Assembly (NCBI GenBank): GCA_910584155.1
Contig: CAJTYG010000010.1
Coordinates: 8,221-72,220 of the forward strand
Length of the DNA stretch: 64,000 bases
Direction: 5' to 3'
From: an uncultured Christensenella sp.
GTDB lineage: Bacteria; Bacillota; Clostridia; Christensenellales; CAG-917
Position 1 is the stretch's first letter; every line of letters begins with the position of its first letter. This document shows, piece by piece, positions 25,515 to 34,843 of the stretch. A model generated the notes under the pieces. The model saw only the letters and a list, made by a program, of their open reading frames with translations. It was not told the origin of the DNA and ran no database searches. The position numbers and the translations under genes are program-made.

Positions 25515-27449
25515 TTATGCTATCACAAGCTTGACCTGTCCCGAGCCGTCCGCCGTAATTTTGTACAGCGTATCGTCCTTTATCTCGTCATCGAACAAAA
25601 TTCCGAACTTTTCAACAAAGCCGTCCCAAACATCGTGCAGATACACGTGCGAGTAGCCTGAAATTTCCTCCGTTAGCTTTTCTACTGAAAAGTCCATAGA
25701 AAACGGATTGCCCGTATAACACACCTCAGCGTCTCTGCCGTCTGTATACGAGCCGCCCTCGAGATATCCCGAGGTCTGCAAAGGCGTCGCCATAAACCTC
25801 ATCTTTATATATTGGTGCGCCTGATCCCAAACCCCGTCGCCGTCGTAAACGACGATGTATACGCTGTCGCCCTTTTCAAGCGATGAAACTGCGGCGTTCC
25901 ATTGCTGATACGGTGCATCGGCTTTTGCCGCCTTATTTCCGAATATAAAATAGCCGCTTATTGCGACCGAAAACGCCGCAACACAATAAACGGCAATCGA
26001 TATGGGCGCAATCATACGGCTGAGCTTTATTGCTACATCGCCCTTGCCTATGGGCTTTTCGCTCCACCCGACGGCATACAAATCCACAAAGATGTAGAAG
26101 TATATCAGCGTAATACCCAACATTACAGTCATATTGTAGCGTGCATAAGAGGCGAGCGTAAGCCCTTCCCAATATGCAAAGCTGAAGATGTACAAAAGCA
26201 GCAGCGACACGCCATAGCCCACCATAACCACTGCGGTCACAACACCCTGCGTGATAGCAAACGCTTTGTTTTTGGTTTTAAAGCCCAAAAGCACGCAGGC
26301 GATGACGACAAGCAGCAGCGTGAGCACCTGCGGCAGCTGCAAGCCTCCCTCATACTTGATACTGCCGACGAAAAACGTTTTGAAAAACAGCGACGTGACC
26401 TGCGATTGATAATCGGTAGGCGCTTTTATCCATTCAAGGATATTTGCCATTGTCATTTCGCTTGCGTCCCAACCTGCTCTGACGTCGTAAAAATCGACGT
26501 ACCACGACCAAGAAAGCTTTGCAAATGCGATGAGCACCACAGGCAGCAAAACAAAGGCGAAATTGCGCTTATCCTCAAAAAATTTCTTTACATTCTGCCT
26601 GCCGAGCGTAAAGGCGTCGATAGCGATAAATATTATTGCAAAGATAGCAAGCGCAACGCCGGACGATTTGGTTGACGTCAATACGAAGCACCCCAAAGCA
26701 ATGCTCGCTATCGTAAAGCCGTCCGCCCTGCCGCAGTCCGTCTTATATGCAAGAAAGATATGCGCCATCATCAAGCCCAGAATGCCGTCCACAAGCAAAT
26801 TGGTATACATACTGTGTTTAAACAGCATAGGCAGCAGAAAAACGACTGCGGCGCAAAGAATACAGGTCAAAGATTTTTTATTTTTAAACATCTCGAATAT
26901 CGGCAGCACGAGCGACACCGCAAGCAGGTCGAAGGCGGCGTACAGCGCCCCGCAGGAAAACTTTGAACCGAATATCTGAAACGCAAACATAAATATGCCC
27001 GTTGCAGGTACATATTGATTGAACATAGTAGTGCTGTTGCCGAGATTTCCGAAATCGCCGTAGGCAAACATATTTTTGACGACCAACGCCCAATGAGTCA
27101 TCTCGTCCGTAGCGGTGGGCACATAGCACAAAAACGCAATGCCAAAGGCAAATCCGAGCAAGGCATAGAGATAAAACGCAGGATTTGCAAAAACCGCCTT
27201 TATGCCCGCAACGTCCCTTTGCCTTATGACTTTATACCCTGCGTATGCCGTAAGCAGAAGCGCCGCCGCCAAGAATATGTACATAGCCGTGCGCATATCG
27301 GCAAACAGTCCGCCGAGATACAGCATAAATATGACGGTAAAGTTTGCGACCGCCGCCGTCTGACCGAAGCCCCGCTTAAGAAGATAAGACATATCGACGC
27401 CAAGCATCAGCACAAATATCAAGACAATAAAATAACTCATACCGTCCAT
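25515..27449 (-). CDS. Polytopic membrane protein, GT-C glycosyltransferase-like
   Basis: 644 aa with about 11-12 membrane segments and a hydrophilic C-terminal domain of about 140 residues. In the first large loop, VPTATDEMTHWALVVKNMF resembles the acidic DE/HW loop of lipid-linked GT-C glycosyltransferases, and the overall shape fits that class. The acceptor is unknown. It is monocistronic and convergent with the deaminase gene. Assignment is by topology and one motif only. Confidence 0.6.
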   Translation of the reverse strand: MDGMSYFIVLIFVLMLGVDMSYLLKRGFGQTAAVANFTVIFMLYLGGLFADMRTAMYIFLAAALLLTAYAGYKVIRQRDVAGIKAVFANPAFYLYALLGFAFGIAFLCYVPTATDEMTHWALVVKNMFAYGDFGNLGNSTTMFNQYVPATGIFMFAFQIFGSKFSCGALYAAFDLLAVSLVLPIFEMFKNKKSLTCILCAAVVFLLPMLFKHSMYTNLLVDGILGLMMAHIFLAYKTDCGRADGFTIASIALGCFVLTSTKSSGVALAIFAIIFIAIDAFTLGRQNVKKFFEDKRNFAFVLLPVVLIAFAKLSWSWYVDFYDVRAGWDASEMTMANILEWIKAPTDYQSQVTSLFFKTFFVGSIKYEGGLQLPQVLTLLLVVIACVLLGFKTKNKAFAITQGVVTAVVMVGYGVSLLLLYIFSFAYWEGLTLASYARYNMTVMLGITLIYFYIFVDLYAVGWSEKPIGKGDVAIKLSRMIAPISIAVYCVAAFSVAISGYFIFGNKAAKADAPYQQWNAAVSSLEKGDSVYIVVYDGDGVWDQAHQYIKMRFMATPLQTSGYLEGGSYTDGRDAEVCYTGNPFSMDFSVEKLTEEISGYSHVYLHDVWDGFVEKFGILFDDEIKDDTLYKITADGSGQVKLVIA

Positions 27450-27529
27450 TATAGGTCGCCTTTTTTACGATGTCAATTTTCTATAGGAAAGCCGATGTCA
27501 AAATTTGTTGATAAAATGCCTGCAAACGA

Positions 27530-27598
27530 TTGACATATATGTGCGCACGTGTATATAATGCACTCAATTAAATCGAAAGTTTAGTAAAAGTAAACTTT
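27530..27598 (+). promoter_or_regulatory. Promoter and operator of the regulator-potABCD operon
   Basis: TTGACA (27530-27535), 18 bp, TATAAT (27554-27559); the spacer contains the palindrome GTGCGCAC. Downstream, AAAGTTTA/TAAACTTT (27576-27598) is a perfect 8-bp inverted repeat. Further TTTAG/CTAAA copies up to 27676 suggest several binding sites for the XRE-cupin protein. Confidence 0.65.
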
Positions 27599-27704
27599 TT
27601 GATTAAAATTCCGAAACACACTAAACTTGACGTCAGTTTTGCCTAAACCGACGCAAAAGTTTAGAGAGGGTAAACAAAAAACACTGTGCGTGTTTGAGGT
27701 GAAT

Positions 27705-28238
27705 ATGGAATTGGGTATCAAAATAAAAAGGCTGAGATTGCGCAACAATCTCACGCAGGAGGAGCTTGCCGACAGGTGCGAGCTTACAAAGGGATACATT
27801 TCTCAGCTTGAAAACGAGCTGACGTCGCCCTCTATCGCCACGCTTGAGGATATCCTCAATGCTCTCGGCACAACGCCTGCGGAGTTTTTCAGCGATGAAA
27901 AGGAAGAAAAGATAGTATTTACAGAGGACGAATTCATTGAAAAAATCGCAAACGGCTACAAGATAGAGTGGCTTGTGCCGAATGCGCAAAAAAATGAAAT
28001 GGAGCCTATCAGAGTGACCATAGAGCCTCACTCGGCGCTCGAAGAGGACGTACCTCACGAGGGCGACGAATTCGGCTACGTGCTAAAGGGCTCGATATGG
28101 CTGCACATAGGCAAAGCGGCATACTCCGTCAAAAAGGGCGAGGTATTTTATTTTTCGTCGCAAAAGGTACACCGCATAGAAAACCGCACCGCCGAAAGAG
28201 CGGTCGTACTGTGGATAGCCTCTCCCCCGACGTTTTAA
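27705..28238 (+). CDS. XRE-cupin regulator of polyamine transport
   Basis: 178 aa from the ATG at 27705 (GAGGTG 4-9 bases before; the open frame starts further up at 27627). It has an N-terminal XRE helix-turn-helix (LRLRNNLTQEELADRCELTK) and a C-terminal cupin fold (EPHSALEEDVPHEGDEFGYV...GEVFYFSS). Such proteins sense small metabolites, and the family often sits before pot genes. It is the first gene of the potABCD operon, 41 bp upstream of potA, so polyamine-responsive autoregulation is likely. Confidence 0.9.
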   Translation: MELGIKIKRLRLRNNLTQEELADRCELTKGYISQLENELTSPSIATLEDILNALGTTPAEFFSDEKEEKIVFTEDEFIEKIANGYKIEWLVPNAQKNEMEPIRVTIEPHSALEEDVPHEGDEFGYVLKGSIWLHIGKAAYSVKKGEVFYFSSQKVHRIENRTAERAVVLWIASPPTF

Positions 28239-28279
28239 AAACCGATATAAACAACAAATAAAAGTGCGAGGAAAACCAA

Positions 28280-29899
28280 ATGACAAAAGCACCTGCCGAC
28301 AACATCATTGAGCTTAGAAACGTCTACAAGACGTATGACGACAAGACAGTCGTCAAAAACGCAAGCCTCACCATAAAACGGGGCGAATTTGTGACGCTGC
28401 TCGGTCCCAGCGGCTGCGGCAAAACAACTACGCTGCGTATGATAGCGGGCTTCGAGATGCCCACAAGCGGACAGATAATCTTTGACGGCGAGGATATCAC
28501 AAATCTGCCGCCGCACCTGAGACAGGTAAACACGGTGTTTCAAAAGTATGCCCTGTTCCCCCACCTCAACGTGTTCAACAACATAGCGTTCGGGCTCAAG
28601 CTCAAGACCATTCCCAACGGGACAAAGACAAACCGCAAGGGCGAGACGGTGCAGCTTTTCAGAAAATACACCAAAGCCGAAATAAAGGAAAAGGTGGACA
28701 ACGCACTGAAAATGGTCGACCTCGAGGACTACGGTCACCGCAACGTATCCTCTCTGTCGGGCGGACAGCAGCAGCGTGTGGCTATCGCACGTGCGCTCGT
28801 AAACGAGCCTAAGGTGCTGTTGCTTGACGAGCCTCTCGGCGCACTTGACCTGAAAATGCGCAAGGATATGCAGCTTGAGCTTATGGACATGCACAAGCGA
28901 CTTGGCATCACATTTATATACGTCACGCACGATCAGGAAGAGGCGCTCACGATGTCCGACAAGATAGTTGTAATGCGACTTGGCGAGATACAGCAGATAG
29001 CCACGCCCGAAAAGGTTTACGACGAGCCTGCAAACGCATTCGTCGCCGACTTCATCGGCGAAAGCACGATACTGTCGGGCGTAATGCTTGATGACTATAA
29101 GGTTGAATTTTGCGACACCGTATTCGAGTGCGTTGACAAAGGCTTTAAAAAGAACGAGCCTATCGACGTCATCATCCGCCCCGAAGACTTGAAAATACTT
29201 GATAAGGACGACGAAAAATCGCTCATATCCGCAACGGTGCTTTCCTCCGTATTTAAGGGCGATCACTATCAGGTCACGCTGCTTGCCGCAGGCAACGAGC
29301 TTGTTGCGCACGACACCGAATCCTATGACGTCGACGACGTAGTGGGACTTTACATCAAGCCGTTTGACCTGCACATAATGCACAAGACACGCATAATCAA
29401 CGAGATAGACACCTACATCACGGGCGAGAATTTAGTTGAGATATGCGGCGCAGATTTCGAGTGCAAGACGGAGCTTCCCGAGGGCACTCCCGTCAAGGTA
29501 TCCGTCGATTTTGACGACGTTGAGATCACCGACGACGAGGCGGACGGCACCATAGGCGCAAACGTGCTGTCGTCCATATACAAGGGCAGCTACTATCAGG
29601 CGATACTTTCCACCGACGACCACTACAATTTCTTTGCCGACACCGACTACGAATGGCTAAAGGGCGACCGTGTGGGCATAAAGATAGCACCTGAAAAAAT
29701 CATCATCGAACAGCGTGAGGAAGCTCAAAAAGAGGACGAGCACGTCGTCGAGGACGAAACCGAAATCGAATACGACAGAGCCGAGCAAGAAGAGCTGCTT
29801 ACCTCTGAGGAAATCGCACAACTTGAGGCTAACGATAACGTTGCGGGCGCTTTAACTGCCGATACTGCAAAAATAGACACCGATGAGGAGGAAGCCTAA
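28280..29899 (+). CDS. potA: Spermidine/putrescine ABC transporter ATPase, extended
   Basis: 539 aa, against about 350-380 for typical PotA. The ATPase domain is complete: GPSGCGKTT, LSGGQQQRVAIARAL, VLLLDEPLGALD. An insertion of about 20 residues (TIPNGTKTNRKGETVQLF) follows the Q-loop region. After the ATPase there are two TOBE-like regulatory segments (ATVLSSVFKGDHYQVTL and ANVLSSIYKGSYYQAIL), apparently duplicated, and a strongly acidic C-terminal tail of about 60 residues. It energises polyamine uptake with PotB/C. Stop and potB start are adjacent. Confidence 0.93.
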   Translation: MTKAPADNIIELRNVYKTYDDKTVVKNASLTIKRGEFVTLLGPSGCGKTTTLRMIAGFEMPTSGQIIFDGEDITNLPPHLRQVNTVFQKYALFPHLNVFNNIAFGLKLKTIPNGTKTNRKGETVQLFRKYTKAEIKEKVDNALKMVDLEDYGHRNVSSLSGGQQQRVAIARALVNEPKVLLLDEPLGALDLKMRKDMQLELMDMHKRLGITFIYVTHDQEEALTMSDKIVVMRLGEIQQIATPEKVYDEPANAFVADFIGESTILSGVMLDDYKVEFCDTVFECVDKGFKKNEPIDVIIRPEDLKILDKDDEKSLISATVLSSVFKGDHYQVTLLAAGNELVAHDTESYDVDDVVGLYIKPFDLHIMHKTRIINEIDTYITGENLVEICGADFECKTELPEGTPVKVSVDFDDVEITDDEADGTIGANVLSSIYKGSYYQAILSTDDHYNFFADTDYEWLKGDRVGIKIAPEKIIIEQREEAQKEDEHVVEDETEIEYDRAEQEELLTSEEIAQLEANDNVAGALTADTAKIDTDEEEA

Positions 29900-30703
29900 T
29901 TGAAAGCTACACACGTAAAAAAGCCCTTCCGCCTTACAAAAAAAGCGTTTGGCGTGCCGTACATGCTGTTTTTATTGCTGTTTGTGATAATTCCGCTTGT
30001 ACTGATTTTGGTAAACGCTTTTCTTGACTCCGGCAACAATCTGACGTTTGACAATTTCAAGGCGTTTTTCTCGTCGAAATCGAGCCTCATCGTGCTTGCA
30101 AACTCGCTGCTTGTGGGCGTTATCACCACTCTGCTGTGCCTGATAATAGGCTATCCCGTAGCATATATCCTGTCCAAAATGAGCAGCGGCAAGATAATAG
30201 TTTTGCTTTATATAATCCCTATGGGCGTAAACTTCCTTATCCGCACGCTTGCGACAAAAGCTATTTTTATCGCAATGGGCGTGGAGCTCGGTATGGGCAC
30301 CGTAATATTCGGCATGGTCTACAACTATCTGCCGTTTATGATAATGCCCCTGCACACCACCCTGTCGAGCATTGACAAGAGCTATATGGAAGCTGCGCAG
30401 GACCTCGGCGCAGACAAGGCGACCGTGTTTGTAAAGACCACGCTGCCCCTGTCCGTAAGCGGAATAATAAGCGGAATAACTATGGTGTTTATTCCTACGA
30501 TATCCACCTATGCGATATCGCAACTGCTGTCAAACGGCAAGATATTTTTATTTGGCGATTCCATACAGCTCAGCTTTGAGCAGGGAATGTACGGCGTAGG
30601 CTCGATAATGAGCATTGTTATGCTTATATTCGTGCTGCTGTCCAACTTCATTATGAACAAATTCAACCGTCAGGGCAATGCGGCGAGGAGGTCGTTATGG
30701 TAA
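29900..30703 (+). CDS. potB: Spermidine/putrescine ABC permease PotB
   Basis: 267 aa with six membrane segments and the binding-protein-dependent permease loop (EAAQDLGADKATVFVKTTLPLS). It starts at TTG immediately after the potA stop, with GGAGG inside the end of potA. It overlaps potC by 7 bases. It forms the transmembrane channel with PotC. Confidence 0.94.
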   Translation: MKATHVKKPFRLTKKAFGVPYMLFLLLFVIIPLVLILVNAFLDSGNNLTFDNFKAFFSSKSSLIVLANSLLVGVITTLLCLIIGYPVAYILSKMSSGKIIVLLYIIPMGVNFLIRTLATKAIFIAMGVELGMGTVIFGMVYNYLPFMIMPLHTTLSSIDKSYMEAAQDLGADKATVFVKTTLPLSVSGIISGITMVFIPTISTYAISQLLSNGKIFLFGDSIQLSFEQGMYGVGSIMSIVMLIFVLLSNFIMNKFNRQGNAARRSLW

Positions 30704-31518
30704 AGCTAAAAAAGTTTTTTGAAAAGACATATCTGCTTGTTATCCTTGCCATACTGTATGCGCCGATAATACTGCTGATAATATACTCGTTTTCAAACAG
30801 CTCGAATTTCAACTTCGATCAGGGCTTCAACTTCGAGGCGTACATAGCTATATTCAAGTCCGACAAGTCGCCCGAGCTTTGGAAGGCTATCGGCAACACC
30901 CTGCTCATAGCGTCGGTATCCTCAGTCATAGCTACCGTAATGGGCACGTTTGCGTCTATCGGCATATTCCACCTCGGCAAACGTATGCGCAGAGCCGTTG
31001 AAAACGTCAATCAGTTTCCCATAATCAACAGCGAAATAGTTATGGCGGTTTCGCTTATGGTATTTTTTGTGACCTTCAAGTTCCCCGAGGGCTATCTCAG
31101 ACTTATCATTGCCCACATAGCGTTTTGCACGCCCTACGTGGTGCTCAACGTCCTGCCTAAGCTGGAATCTATGGACGCCAACATCTATGAGGCTGCGCTC
31201 GACCTCGGCGCAAATCCGTTCAAGGCGCTGACAAAGGTGATGATACCCATAATCACCCCCGGCATAGTGAGCGGCTTTGTTATGGCGTTTATTATGTCTA
31301 TGGACGACTTTATCATCACGCAGATAAACAAGGGCGCCGCAACGGGAATAAACACCCTGTCCACCTACATCTATTCGGATGCGAGAGTGCAGGGACTCGA
31401 GCCGTTTTGGTATGCGATATTCAGCATAATCTTCGTAGCAGTGCTTGCGCTCGTGCTGTCCATAAATCTTGTGAAGATAAGCAAGCAAAAGAAAAAGGCA
31501 AAGGAGGGCGCAAAATGA
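30697..31518 (+). CDS. potC: Spermidine/putrescine ABC permease PotC
   Basis: 273 aa, six membrane segments. The EAA loop reads EAALDLGANPFKALTKVMIP. GGAGG precedes the ATG inside the end of potB. The end overlaps potD (ATGA). It is a standard PotC by order and length. Confidence 0.94.
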   Translation: MVKLKKFFEKTYLLVILAILYAPIILLIIYSFSNSSNFNFDQGFNFEAYIAIFKSDKSPELWKAIGNTLLIASVSSVIATVMGTFASIGIFHLGKRMRRAVENVNQFPIINSEIVMAVSLMVFFVTFKFPEGYLRLIIAHIAFCTPYVVLNVLPKLESMDANIYEAALDLGANPFKALTKVMIPIITPGIVSGFVMAFIMSMDDFIITQINKGAATGINTLSTYIYSDARVQGLEPFWYAIFSIIFVAVLALVLSINLVKISKQKKKAKEGAK

Positions 31519-33038
31519 AAAAAACGGCTACACTGCTTGTAATAATTGCCGTCCTTGCCTTAACGCTTTTGCCCGTCCTCTCTGCCTGCGACAAGGCGGA
31601 TGTTAGCGGCGGCGGCACGGACAGACTTGTGGTCTACAACTGGGAAGACTATATCGACACAGATATGTGCGACGATTTTGAGGCATATTACAAAGAGGTC
31701 ACGGGGCGCTCGCTTTCCATCACCTACACCACCTTCGATACAAACGAAACTATGCTGACAAAGGTGCTTAAGGGCGACGCCAACGTAGATTTGATATGCC
31801 CGTCCGAATACGCCATAGAAAAGCTGCTTCGGGCTGGCTGCATTTTAAACCACGGCGACGTGCTTAAAGACATAGCGCAGCAGGCGCAGAGTCTCGGTCT
31901 TACGTTTGACGGAATGAGCAGTCTCGGCAACGGCGACGGCAACGTCGAGCCTGCTATAATGGACGTTATACGTTCTATGTTCGGCGCAGGCGAGCTGAAG
32001 GACGACAGCGGCAACGTGCTTAAGGACGCAAGCGGAAAGGCTTTGGATATGACCGAATATATGGTGCCCTACTTCTGGGGCACGCTCGGCATACTTTACA
32101 ACACGAGCGTTATCACGCCCGACGAGCTTGACGAGTACGGCTGGGGCGTACTGTGGAACGTGCAGCAAAATCAAAAGCTTGAAAACAAGATACTTATGAA
32201 GGACAGCGTGCGTGACAGCTATGCGGCGGCGGTGTTCTATATGTACGAATACGGTCTGTTGCCCGAGGGCTATGAGGACTACACCGTACAGAGCCTCATC
32301 AACTGCACCGACAACGCAATGCTTGAGGCCGCAAAAAAGGTGCTCACCGAGCAGCGTGACCATATCTCGGGCTACGAAGTGGACTTCGGCAAGGACGATA
32401 TGATAAACGAGATAGTCTATGCCGACCTTGCTTGGAGCGGCGACGCAATGTACGCCATAGAAGAGGGCGGCTACGACGAGGAAAACGGCTATCAGTTGGA
32501 TTATTATGTTCCGTCCGTCGCAAGCAACATTTGGTATGACGGCTGGGTGATTCCGACAACTGTAAACAACAAGCTCGCCGCAATGATGTTTATTGACTAT
32601 ATGTGCGACCCTATGAACGGAATCCGCAACTCGATGGAAGTAGGCTATACGTCGGCGGTGGCAAAGGATATTTTGAGCAGCGACGGGGACGTGTGCGACT
32701 ATATAGTCGAATGTTATTCCTACGACGAGGACGGCAACCCCATTCTCTTTGACGACGACGGAAATCAGACAGACTACGACGTAAACGAGTTCTTCGGCGA
32801 CAACCGCAGATATCCCACGATAAACGCTACCTTGGGCGTTATGCGTGACTTCGGTGCACAAAACGACGCTTTGGTGCAGATGTGGCAGCAGGCAAAATCG
32901 GGCTCGGGCGTACCGTCAAGCCTGTGGTGGTGTCTGCTTGCGATAGCCCTTGCAATCGGTGCGGCAATAGGCATATACTTCTTGGTACAGGCGCTCAAAC
33001 GCCGTCCACGCAAAACAGGCGCAAACACGTCAAAATAA
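31515..33038 (+). CDS. potD: Spermidine/putrescine-binding protein PotD with C-terminal anchor
   Basis: 507 aa from the ATG at 31515 (AAGGAGGG before it, ATGA overlap with potC). The N-terminal signal ends in the lipobox VLSAC. VVYNWEDYID is the conserved start of PotD-type periplasmic binding proteins. The solute-binding domain carries a long insertion relative to the ~350-aa E. coli protein. The C-terminus has an unusual membrane segment (SSLWWCLLAIALAIGAAIG) followed by basic residues, so it may be anchored at both ends. Confidence 0.92.
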   Translation: MKKTATLLVIIAVLALTLLPVLSACDKADVSGGGTDRLVVYNWEDYIDTDMCDDFEAYYKEVTGRSLSITYTTFDTNETMLTKVLKGDANVDLICPSEYAIEKLLRAGCILNHGDVLKDIAQQAQSLGLTFDGMSSLGNGDGNVEPAIMDVIRSMFGAGELKDDSGNVLKDASGKALDMTEYMVPYFWGTLGILYNTSVITPDELDEYGWGVLWNVQQNQKLENKILMKDSVRDSYAAAVFYMYEYGLLPEGYEDYTVQSLINCTDNAMLEAAKKVLTEQRDHISGYEVDFGKDDMINEIVYADLAWSGDAMYAIEEGGYDEENGYQLDYYVPSVASNIWYDGWVIPTTVNNKLAAMMFIDYMCDPMNGIRNSMEVGYTSAVAKDILSSDGDVCDYIVECYSYDEDGNPILFDDDGNQTDYDVNEFFGDNRRYPTINATLGVMRDFGAQNDALVQMWQQAKSGSGVPSSLWWCLLAIALAIGAAIGIYFLVQALKRRPRKTGANTSK

Positions 33039-33060
33039 CTTTTATGACACATATCTCTTA

Positions 33061-33090
33061 AAGGGTGCGGTTTTGCTCCGCACCCTTTTT
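33061..33090 (+). terminator. Terminator of the pot operon
   Basis: AAGGGTGCGG and CCGCACCCTT flank TTTTGCT; T-run follows. Confidence 0.9.
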
Positions 33091-33101
33091 ACGTAAAACC
33101 C

Positions 33102-33130
33102 TTGCTAATTTATATTTAAGATAATATAAT
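33102..33130 (+). promoter_or_regulatory. Promoter directly before the CDF gene
   Basis: TTGCTA, 17 bp, TATAAT (33125-33130). The ATG is at 33140, so a start site 6-8 bases after the -10 would leave a leader of only a few bases. Confidence 0.65.
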
Positions 33131-33139
33131 AGTGACATT

Positions 33140-34303
33140 ATGGATTTCATACGTAAGCTGCTTGTAAAAGATTATAAAAATACAAACGATCCAAAGGTAA
33201 GGGCTCGCTACGGGCTTAGCGCAGGCATATTCGGCATAATCTCAAATGCCCTGCTCTGTGCATTCAAGCTTACGGTGGGCTTCATAGGGCACAGCGTCAC
33301 TCTCATTGCGGACGCAGTAAACAACCTCTCCGACGCAGGCAGCAGCGTCGTAACTCTGATAGGCTTTAAGCTTTCGGCTATGCCGCCCGACAAAAAGCAC
33401 CCCTTCGGACACGCACGCTACGAGTATATCACGGAGCTGCTCGTGGCAATGGTGATACTGTTTATCGGCGCAGTGCTGCTTAAAACGTCTATAGAAAAAT
33501 GTATCACCCCCGAGGACGTCACCGTAAACGTATATACGTATATCGTCCTCGTCGCCGCAATACTTATGAAGCTGTTTCAAATGCTCATATATCTTGACTT
33601 TTCAAAGGCGATAAACAGCGGTGCGCTTAAGGCTTCCGCTGCGGATAGCCGCAACGACGTCATAGCAACTACAGTCGTGCTGATTTCGGCGATTGTAATA
33701 GACGTTGCGGGCGTAAACATCGACGGATATGCGGGCATAGCGGTGTCTCTGTTTATCATAGTGTCGAGCATACTGCTTTTAAAGGACGCAATGAGCCCCA
33801 TACTCGGCGAAAAGCCCGATAAGGAATTGGTCGACCAAATCAAGGCGAAAATACTGTCCTACGACGGCGTGATAGGTATGCACGACCTCGTTATACACAG
33901 CTACGGAGCGCATCAGCTTTTTGTGATAGCTCACGTCGAAGTTCCCGCAAACGAGGGGATTTTGAAAAGCCACGATATGATAGACAATATCGAGCACGAT
34001 TTTTGGAACGAGCTGCACATACATCTCAACATACATCTCGACCCCGTAGATACCGACAACCAACAGCTTGCCGAGCTCAAGCTCAAAGCGGAAGCAGTCC
34101 TAAGCCGTTTGGACGAAAGACTGACCTTGCACGATTTCAGAATGGTCAGCGGCGACACCCACACCAACCTGCTGTTTGACGTAGTGCTGCCCTATGACAG
34201 CAAGCTGAACGCAAACGACATAAAAGCGGCGCTCGAGGACGACTTTAAGGACGAGCCGACAAAATATTATTTTGTCATAGATATAGACAGACAGATGAGT
34301 TAA
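33140..34303 (+). CDS. Cation diffusion facilitator family metal transporter
   Basis: 387 aa. Membrane-embedded Zn/Fe/Mn exporter. The CDF signature (SVTLIADAVNNLSDAGSS) in the second membrane segment and ASAADSRNDVIAT in the fifth carry the metal-binding Asp/Asn residues. The C-terminal cytoplasmic domain includes HDLVIHSYGAHQLFVIAHVE. There is no ribosome binding site in the very short leader, compatible with leaderless translation. It is followed by yhbY after 21 bp. Confidence 0.9.
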   Translation: MDFIRKLLVKDYKNTNDPKVRARYGLSAGIFGIISNALLCAFKLTVGFIGHSVTLIADAVNNLSDAGSSVVTLIGFKLSAMPPDKKHPFGHARYEYITELLVAMVILFIGAVLLKTSIEKCITPEDVTVNVYTYIVLVAAILMKLFQMLIYLDFSKAINSGALKASAADSRNDVIATTVVLISAIVIDVAGVNIDGYAGIAVSLFIIVSSILLLKDAMSPILGEKPDKELVDQIKAKILSYDGVIGMHDLVIHSYGAHQLFVIAHVEVPANEGILKSHDMIDNIEHDFWNELHIHLNIHLDPVDTDNQQLAELKLKAEAVLSRLDERLTLHDFRMVSGDTHTNLLFDVVLPYDSKLNANDIKAALEDDFKDEPTKYYFVIDIDRQMS

Positions 34304-34324
34304 ACAACTTAAAAGAGGTATAAT

Positions 34325-34618
34325 ATGCTAAACAGCGGACAAAGAGCAAGATTGCGCTCGCTTGCACAAAGCTTAAATCCCATATTTCACGTGGGCAAAA
34401 ACGGAATAAACGCAAATTTTGTAAAGGATATAGACACTGCGCTCGAAATACACGAGCTTATAAAAATTGCGGTGCTCAAAAACAGCGACCAAAACGCAAA
34501 GGAATGTATGGCGCTGCTTTGCGAGCAGACGGGTGCGGAGCCTGTCACTGCAATCGGCAGCAAGTTTGTTATATACAGACGCAGCACACGCAGCGACGTG
34601 GAACATATAGAGTTTTGA
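34325..34618 (+). CDS. yhbY: YhbY/CRM-domain RNA-binding protein
   Basis: 97 aa. The whole protein is one CRM domain with the GxxG-containing loop (NPIFHVGKNGINANF) and ELIKIAVLKNS. It binds pre-50S ribosomal RNA in other bacteria. AGAGGT lies 6 bases before the ATG. The stop is followed after one base by the next small ORF. Confidence 0.93.
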   Translation: MLNSGQRARLRSLAQSLNPIFHVGKNGINANFVKDIDTALEIHELIKIAVLKNSDQNAKECMALLCEQTGAEPVTAIGSKFVIYRRSTRSDVEHIEF

Positions 34619-34619
34619 T

Positions 34620-34799
34620 ATGGATTACGAAAAAATAAAGCTAACGCCCCAAACAGAACAGCAGGAGGACGACCTATCCCCTGCCCGTAAAGAGGCACGT
34701 GAGCAGCTAAAACGCCACCGTGCTCAAACTCAGGCATACAAAAAACAGTATTTTGAGTTTTACGACGACGTAAAAATAAACCACCGAGAGGATTGGTAA
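34620..34799 (+). CDS. Small charged protein, 59 aa
   Basis: MDYEKIKLTPQTEQQEDD begins one base after the yhbY stop. It is very rich in Glu/Gln/Lys/Arg and ends VKINHREDW. The tight coupling to yhbY and good codon use suggest it is real. It is too short for domain assignment. The AGAG near the end of yhbY could serve as ribosome binding site. Confidence 0.6.
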   Translation: MDYEKIKLTPQTEQQEDDLSPARKEAREQLKRHRAQTQAYKKQYFEFYDDVKINHREDW

Positions 34800-34843
34800 A
34801 AAGCACAAAGCAAAACAATAAAAGCCAAAAGGCATGAGGATAT

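Noticed and set aside
28235..29383. 382-codon minus ORF opposite potA
   Set aside because: Shadow of the well-supported potA gene; no ribosome binding site or motif.
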